Assembly: GCA_002392745.1 (NCBI GenBank)
Contig: DGHR01000013.1
Span: 104,465 to 168,464 of the forward strand
DNA length: 64,000 nt
Source of the DNA: Bacteroidales bacterium UBA3843
GTDB lineage: Bacteria > Bacteroidota > Bacteroidia > Bacteroidales > Paludibacteraceae
Direction: 5' to 3'
Shown here: positions 59,615 to 64,000 of the stretch, piece by piece
Position numbering within the stretch: the stretch's first letter is position 1
Layout: each line of letters opens with the position of its first letter
The notes under the pieces: generated by a model
Databases searched by the model: none
What the model was told of the DNA's origin: nothing
The model's input: the letters and a program-made list of their open reading frames with translations, nothing else
Position numbers and translations under genes: made by a program

Positions 59615-60847
59615 ATGATTTTGAATTATATTTGGATTTCGCTCATTCTGCTGGCGGTGATTATGGGGGTGGTCCAGGCCATCTGCTTCGGAAATGTGGA
59701 CATTTTCTCCACCATCCTTAACTCTACTTTCGATAGTGCAAAAACAGGCTTTGAACTTTCAATCGGTTTGACGGGAGTTCTGTCGCTTTGGATGGGAATC
59801 ATGAAAATAGGCGAACAGGCGGGGGCTGTCAACTCGCTGGGAAAGGCAATCAATCCCTTCTTCTGCCGCATTTTTCCAGACATACCCAAAGGGCATCCTG
59901 TTTTCGGAACCATGCTGATGAATATCGCGGCGAACATGCTGGGGCTTGACAATGCCGCAACGCCGATGGGGCTCAAAGCCATGAACGAACTTCAAGAGCT
60001 CAACTCCGACAAGCAGAAAGCATCAAACGCCATGATTATGTTCGTTGTGCTTGGAGCCAGCGGACTTACGCTGATTCCGACTACCATCATGGCTTATCGT
60101 GCACAACTCGGAGCTGCCAATCCGGCAGATGTCTTTCTGCCTATTCTCATCGCAACATATGTCGCCACGCTGGCAGGACTTATCTCCGTATGCATTGCAC
60201 AGCGAATCAAAATGAAGGACCCTGTCGTCTTGTGTACTGTCATTGGCCTGACGGCGTTGGTAGCACTATTGGTATGGGCGTCGGCTATGCTGGATCCGCA
60301 TACACTGTCCGTGCTTTCAGCAGCGGTGGCGGCAATCATCCTTTTAGCGGTCATCTGCTGGTTTGTCATACAGGCGATGTGCAAGAAGATTAACGTTTAC
60401 GATGCTTTTATTGACGGTGCCAAAGGTGGTTTCCAAACGGCTATCGGCATTATTCCGTACCTCATTGCTATTCTGGTGGCGGTAGGTATGTTCCGCGCCT
60501 CTGGGGCCATGGGACTTTTGGAACAAGGGATTGCATGGTGTTTCGCGGCATGCGGAATCAACCCTGACCTTGCCGGTGCGGTTCCCACAGCGTTGATGAA
60601 ACCGCTGAGCGGAAGCGGAGCCAGAGGACTTATGCTTGAGGCGATGACCACACATGGCGCGGATTCGCTGGTAGGACGGCTATGCTGTATCCTGCAAGGC
60701 ACGACGGACACCACGTTCTATGTGCTGGCGGTTTACTTTGGCTCTGTCAATATCAAAGATACCCGCCATGCCGTAGCATGCTGTCTGATTGCAGATTTAG
60801 CAGGCGTGATTGTTGCCTTTGCCATTGCACCTATTTTCTTTGGTTAA
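59615..60847 (+). CDS. SpmA-SpmB fused nucleoside-recognition membrane protein
   Basis: 410 residues with about ten membrane helices. N-terminal half like SpmA (GVLSLWMGIMKIGEQAG, MLMNIAANMLGLDNAATPMGLKAM near 109-132), C-terminal half like SpmB (FQTAIGIIPYLIAILVAVGMFRASGA, MKPLSGSGARGL, ILQGTTDTTFYVLAVYFGS). Both are Gate/nucleoside-recognition domains named from spore maturation, yet Bacteroidota do not sporulate; transport role unknown. ATG 59615 lies at the predicted transcription start, so the message may be leaderless. A later ATG (residue 17) would cut the first helix. Confidence 0.9.
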   Translation: MILNYIWISLILLAVIMGVVQAICFGNVDIFSTILNSTFDSAKTGFELSIGLTGVLSLWMGIMKIGEQAGAVNSLGKAINPFFCRIFPDIPKGHPVFGTMLMNIAANMLGLDNAATPMGLKAMNELQELNSDKQKASNAMIMFVVLGASGLTLIPTTIMAYRAQLGAANPADVFLPILIATYVATLAGLISVCIAQRIKMKDPVVLCTVIGLTALVALLVWASAMLDPHTLSVLSAAVAAIILLAVICWFVIQAMCKKINVYDAFIDGAKGGFQTAIGIIPYLIAILVAVGMFRASGAMGLLEQGIAWCFAACGINPDLAGAVPTALMKPLSGSGARGLMLEAMTTHGADSLVGRLCCILQGTTDTTFYVLAVYFGSVNIKDTRHAVACCLIADLAGVIVAFAIAPIFFG

Positions 60848-61118
60848 AAAGAAAGAAAATCATTAAAAAGTATATATATACTATGTATATATAGAAAAGG
60901 CATAAAATGGTAAAAAAGACGCAAGTATCTTATGGGTATCCTATGGATATGTTATGGGTATCCTATGGTATAGATTCGTAACCGGCACGAAAATGCAGCG
61001 AGCATGGAGCAAGGATGGAGCATAGGCGGGTTGGAATTATAGTGAAATTATAGTGGGATTATGGTGGAGTTATGATAGAATTATAATGAATCCAAGATGT
61101 AAATAGTTAAAAATCAAT
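60848..61118. other. intergenic region between spmAB and ybeY, filled with 11-base repeats
   Basis: 271 bases with no gene. Most of it is three blocks of 11-base microrepeats (next entry). The first 60 bases are AT-rich. No standard promoter for ybeY is evident. Confidence 0.7.
60925..61088 (+). repeat. three blocks of 11-base tandem microrepeats
   Basis: Block 1 (60925-60968): GTATCTTATGG, GTATCCTATGG, ATATGTTATGG, GTATCCTATGG. Block 2 (60996-61028): CAGCGAGCATG, GAGCAAGGATG, GAGCATAGGCG. Block 3 (61034-61088): GAATTATAGTG, AAATTATAGTG, GGATTATGGTG, GAGTTATGATA, GAATTATAATG. All share an 11-base period but differ in unit. Confidence 0.88.
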
Positions 61119-61535
61119 ATGATACAATATAGTAACGATAGTATTGAGATGCCGGAGATAGATGAACGGCGGATGAACCATTGGATTCAGGCCGTAGCGG
61201 CGCATTACGGATTTACCGTAGGAAGCATCAATTATATCTTCTGCTCCGACGAAAGGGAGTTAGAGGTCAACCGCCAATTTCTCGGGCATGACTACTACAC
61301 GGATGTCATCACGTTTGACTACTCTACCCCCTCCACGCTCAACGGAGATATTTTCATCTCCCTGGACACGGTGCGCTCCAATGCGCAGATGGTCGGTGCT
61401 ACCTTCGACAACGAACTGCGGCGAATCATTATCCACGGCGTGCTGCACCTCACGGGACAGGGAGACAAGACACCCGAGACAAAAGCACAGATGACGGCCA
61501 AGGAAGAACATGCCTTGGCGCTCTGGAAAGACTGA
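61119..61535 (+). CDS. ybeY: endoribonuclease YbeY (rRNA maturation)
   Basis: 138 residues. INYIFCSDERELEVNRQFLGHDYYTDVITFDY near 38-69 and HGVLHLTGQGDKT near 107-119 with H-x3-H. The third zinc His of E. coli YbeY is not at the usual spot; GDKT is found in Bacteroidota forms (usually GYKDKT), here GQGDKT. Trims 16S rRNA and takes part in ribosome quality control. Confidence 0.9.
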   Translation: MIQYSNDSIEMPEIDERRMNHWIQAVAAHYGFTVGSINYIFCSDERELEVNRQFLGHDYYTDVITFDYSTPSTLNGDIFISLDTVRSNAQMVGATFDNELRRIIIHGVLHLTGQGDKTPETKAQMTAKEEHALALWKD

Positions 61536-61579
61536 CAAGTGGTACAAATTGACAAAAAATGTATATTCTGCGTCTAAAA

Positions 61580-61611
61580 TTTGGCGCGGAATATTTTTTT
61601 TTGTACCTTTG
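61580..61611 (+). promoter_or_regulatory. promoter of the pectate lyase gene
   Basis: TTTG at 61580-61583, a 20-base spacer with a T-tract, TACCTTTG at 61604-61611; ATG at 61633, leader near 16 bases. Confidence 0.85.
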
Positions 61612-61632
61612 CGCGTCAAATGATTTTATGTT

Positions 61633-63501
61633 ATGAAACACATTTCTGCTATATTTGGTGCTCTGGCACTCGTTGTATGCCAAACCGTTTATGCCGTTAA
61701 CTACTGCGCGCCTGCCGCATGGGGGTACGGCAAGAATGCTACCGGCGGAGGGAAGGCTACACCTACACTGGTCTCTACAGAGAGTGAGCTGAAGTCTGCG
61801 TTGAAGAATGACAACAAAGTGATTATCATCACTCAGGACATCACGCTCAGCGGTTCGCAAATCGGTTGCTCGAAAAGCAACATCACGCTAATGGCGCTAC
61901 CGGGAGCCAAACTGATTTCCAACAAACAGACCGCCGATGTATCCGGTATACTATCCTTCAGCGGCTCGAATATCATCCTCCGCAACCTCACTTTTGTCGG
62001 CCCCGGAGCATATGACGTGGACGGGAAAGACAACCTGACTCTGGGGGACGCGAAGAACGTATGGGTGGACCACTGCGATTTTCAGGACGGTATGGATGGC
62101 AATTTTGACATCAGCGGCAAGGCAGACAATATTACTATCACGTGGTGCCGGTTCCGTTACCTGAAAGCCCCGAAATCCGGAGGCTCCGGCGGTTCAAACG
62201 ACCACCGGTACACCAATCTGGTAGGCTCAGACTCTAGCGACAAACCATCCGACGGAACCTATAACATCACATACGGCTATTGCTGGTGGGACGAAGGATG
62301 CCGCGAACGCATGCCGCGGTGCCGGAACGCAAGCCTGCATTTCCTGAACTGCTATTGGAACTCATCCGTAGCCAACTATTATATCGGTCCGGAAAATGCC
62401 GATTGCTATTTGGAGGGATGCACGTTTGAGGGCAACCCAAAAACAGAGAAGATTTTCTATCAGAACTACAACGGTAAAAACGGTGCGAAATTCATTAACT
62501 GTACCGCCACAAAAGGTCTGCCAAGCAATGTAAACAACCGCACAGTAGTTACACCGTCTTATTCCTATGCTTCCGCTCTCTCGGCTGCAGAAGGCAAAAC
62601 GATGGTTACCGACGCCACCTGCGGCGCAGGAGCTACACTGATAGTGACCAAAGAGGGAGCTGTAAGCAGCAGTTGCGACGGGGATGCCCCGACACTCTAT
62701 ACCATCACATGGGATGCCACAACCAACGGCGGCACATGCGCCACCGCAACAAGCAGCGTGGTTGCAGGAGCGAACATAGGCACCCTGCCTACGGCAGGCA
62801 AGTCCGGCTGGACATTCAACGGATGGTTCACTGCTGCGACGGGAGGAACGAAAATCACCACGGGCACCATCCCTACAGGTGATGTAACCTACTATGCGCA
62901 GTTCACCGAGAACGGCGAAGGTCCCACGCCGAGCGGAGACATCACATGGAATTTCTCTACAAGCGAGTTCAACGCATTGGGAGAAATCACAAGCACGCTG
63001 ACTATCGACGGGCTCACAATTACCGCCAAATCCGACAAAGCGGTTACTGTTGATGCCGACGAAACAACTATTGACGGTTATACCTTCACCCACCGTCTCA
63101 AAACGGGTGGTAGCGGCAACAAGGACTACCGGAGTCTCTCTTTCAGCGTAACAGGCAAATGTACGATAGAGGTATTCTGCTGCAGTGCGAACAGCTCGAC
63201 AGAGAGAACAATCAATGTCTATGCCGGCTCGTATGGAGGAACTGAACTGACAACACTTCCTGCAGCCACGAGTGCCGCCAAACAGAGTTTTGAATACACC
63301 GGCGGAGCGACAACCATTCATCTGGGGTCCGCCAATAGCGGTGTCAACTTCTACGGCATTAATATCATCTATCCGGAGGACACTCCTATGGGTATCGAGG
63401 ATACAGAAAAAGAAATGCCCGCACGCAAGTTCTTACGCAACGGGCAAATATTTATCCAAGTAGGAGAAACCATTTACACGATTACAGGCGCTGTCCTGTA
63501 A
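61633..63501 (+). CDS. secreted pectate lyase (PL1) with InlB-like repeat, CBM-like domain and C-terminal tag
   Basis: 622 residues. Signal peptide cut near VYA. PL1 beta-helix (about 30-320): VWVDHCDFQDGMDGNFDI near 136-153 with Ca ligands, and ERMPRCR with the catalytic Arg. An InlB/Listeria-Bacteroides repeat (about 350-430, GWTFNGWFTAATGG ... VTYYAQF) follows. Next a beta-sandwich carbohydrate-binding-like domain (about 440-585), then GIED, linker, and NGQ-x9-Y-x3-G at the end. Depolymerises polygalacturonate by beta-elimination; the product feeds KduI/KduD. Probably exported by the type IX system. Its stop lies inside the convergent hairpin with the next gene. Confidence 0.93.
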   Translation: MKHISAIFGALALVVCQTVYAVNYCAPAAWGYGKNATGGGKATPTLVSTESELKSALKNDNKVIIITQDITLSGSQIGCSKSNITLMALPGAKLISNKQTADVSGILSFSGSNIILRNLTFVGPGAYDVDGKDNLTLGDAKNVWVDHCDFQDGMDGNFDISGKADNITITWCRFRYLKAPKSGGSGGSNDHRYTNLVGSDSSDKPSDGTYNITYGYCWWDEGCRERMPRCRNASLHFLNCYWNSSVANYYIGPENADCYLEGCTFEGNPKTEKIFYQNYNGKNGAKFINCTATKGLPSNVNNRTVVTPSYSYASALSAAEGKTMVTDATCGAGATLIVTKEGAVSSSCDGDAPTLYTITWDATTNGGTCATATSSVVAGANIGTLPTAGKSGWTFNGWFTAATGGTKITTGTIPTGDVTYYAQFTENGEGPTPSGDITWNFSTSEFNALGEITSTLTIDGLTITAKSDKAVTVDADETTIDGYTFTHRLKTGGSGNKDYRSLSFSVTGKCTIEVFCCSANSSTERTINVYAGSYGGTELTTLPAATSAAKQSFEYTGGATTIHLGSANSGVNFYGINIIYPEDTPMGIEDTEKEMPARKFLRNGQIFIQVGETIYTITGAVL

Positions 63502-63508
63502 TCGTGTA
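63475..63508. terminator. hairpin formed by the overlapping 3' ends of two convergent genes
   Basis: TACACGATTACAGG (63475-63488) pairs perfectly over 14 bases with CCTGTAATCGTGTA (63495-63508), loop of six bases. Each strand reads YTITG codons through its arm. Neither side is followed by a long T-run, so its strength as terminator is uncertain. Confidence 0.7.
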
Positions 63509-64000
63509 CTGCACGCCGTCTACCTCTATGATGAGTTGACCGTTGTGCAGTATTTTTTTGTACCGTACGGGGGTCTCCGCCGTTTCCGTCAACTCTGTAG
63601 TTTCGCCGATGCCGCAAACTGTTTGCACGCTCAGGTTCTTTATCTCCCATGCCGGAGCACTGGATGCTACGTTATAGCAGAATGCAAAATAGATATTTTT
63701 CTTCTGCATGAAGGCTTCCGGAATAGCAACCGCGTTGTCTTTCCATTCGAAATTGCTTGTACTCCAGTTGTCTATCGTCAGATCGGTCCAACTGGCTGTT
63801 GCCACGTCTCCGGCGTAGTCGTCACTGATTTTCAGCTTGCACTGGTTCGGATACTCCGATTGCGTGCCATAACCCAATGCGTGCGAGAAACGGATAGTTC
63901 CGCTCTCCTGTCCGGAGAAATCAAATGCAGGTGAAACCAGCCAGTCCTCGTCCGGAGCTGTCTGATAAGCGTTCATGTATGCACATGAATATTTGGTATT
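63482..64000 (-). CDS. C-terminal part of a secreted protein (cleaved-adhesin-like domain), cut by window edge
   Basis: At least 172 residues; the frame stays open past the right edge, so the start is not seen. DEDWLVSPAFDFSGQE and TIRFSHALGYGT resemble choice-of-anchor-J/cleaved-adhesin domains. The C-terminus has GIGE, a Thr/Glu linker, then KKILHNGQ, nine residues, Y-TIT-G and three more. This is the same tag as in the pectate lyase. Overlaps the lyase gene tail to tail by 20 bases. No enzyme motif visible. Confidence 0.8.
   Translation of the reverse strand, partial: NTKYSCAYMNAYQTAPDEDWLVSPAFDFSGQESGTIRFSHALGYGTQSEYPNQCKLKISDDYAGDVATASWTDLTIDNWSTSNFEWKDNAVAIPEAFMQKKNIYFAFCYNVASSAPAWEIKNLSVQTVCGIGETTELTETAETPVRYKKILHNGQLIIEVDGVQYTITGQRL

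Noticed and set aside
62362..63321. 319-residue minus-strand frame
   Set aside because: Antisense of the pectate lyase; Cys-rich and without domain.

Overview
The window looks like chromosomal DNA of an anaerobic, probably gut- or rumen-associated member of Bacteroidota (order Bacteroidales). Evidence: a type IX secretion gene set (sprA, gldK-L-M-N, a PorP/SprF protein, gldG), Bacteroidota-style promoters (TTTG, 20 bases, TAnnTTTG) and almost no Shine-Dalgarno sites, PPi-dependent phosphofructokinase, DUF3098/DUF2795/DUF4861/DUF5683/DUF4886 proteins, and an alternative-start habit (TTG or GTG). No plasmid, phage, insertion sequence or CRISPR array is visible. The species cannot be named from this sequence.

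Layout. 1-3000: end of pfp, a TPR protein and a lipoprotein hydrolase. 3000-3530: tRNA-Gln followed by an unusual tandem array built of tRNA 3'-end pieces, hairpins and terminators. 3.5-10.4 kb: a DHH phosphoesterase diverging from a parvulin-gldG-LysM-barrel operon. 10.4-13.1 kb: polyuronate catabolism (kduI, kduD, DUF4861 lipoprotein). 13.1-20.5 kb: GT9 transferase, parA, parB, DUF5683, mltD, MerR regulator, yfhO. 20.5-27.1 kb (minus): seven-gene surface-glycan cluster (GT2, acyltransferase, OCH1-like GT, CDP-glycerol phosphotransferase-like, TupA-like ATP-grasp, HAD, HisC-like aminotransferase). 27.4-32 kb (minus): kdsD, GT4, ispD, kdsC-like phosphatase, thiL. 32-33.7 kb: a putative secreted protein. 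34-42.7 kb: ruvA, the giant sprA, a NadR-type kinase. 42.7-44.1 kb: HD protein, dtd, tRNA-Asp, tRNA-Arg. 44.2-58.1 kb (minus): polA, ung, queA, truB, uppP, DUF3098, ftsX, then gldN-M-L-K, porP and a DUF2795 gene. 58.2-64 kb: adenosyltransferase, methyltransferase, spmAB fusion, ybeY, a pectate lyase and the 3' part of another secreted protein.

How it fits together: SprA, GldK-N and PorP are parts of one outer-membrane secretion machine. Three putative cargo proteins here (32.1-33.7 kb, the pectate lyase, and the truncated gene at the right edge) end in the same short pattern, NGQ-x9-Y-x3-G plus 2-4 residues, which may be a sorting tag. The pectate lyase and the kduI/kduD pair could lie in one pectin-degradation pathway.

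Most unusual points: a DNA polymerase I (778 residues) with the 3'-5' exonuclease domain essentially absent; two divergent promoter pairs whose -33 boxes overlap in one palindrome; short dispersed repeats sitting in frame inside kdsD, thiL and other genes; 7-, 10- and 11-base period microrepeats between genes; the tRNA-Gln array; and a convergent gene pair whose overlapping C-terminal codons form the hairpin between them.
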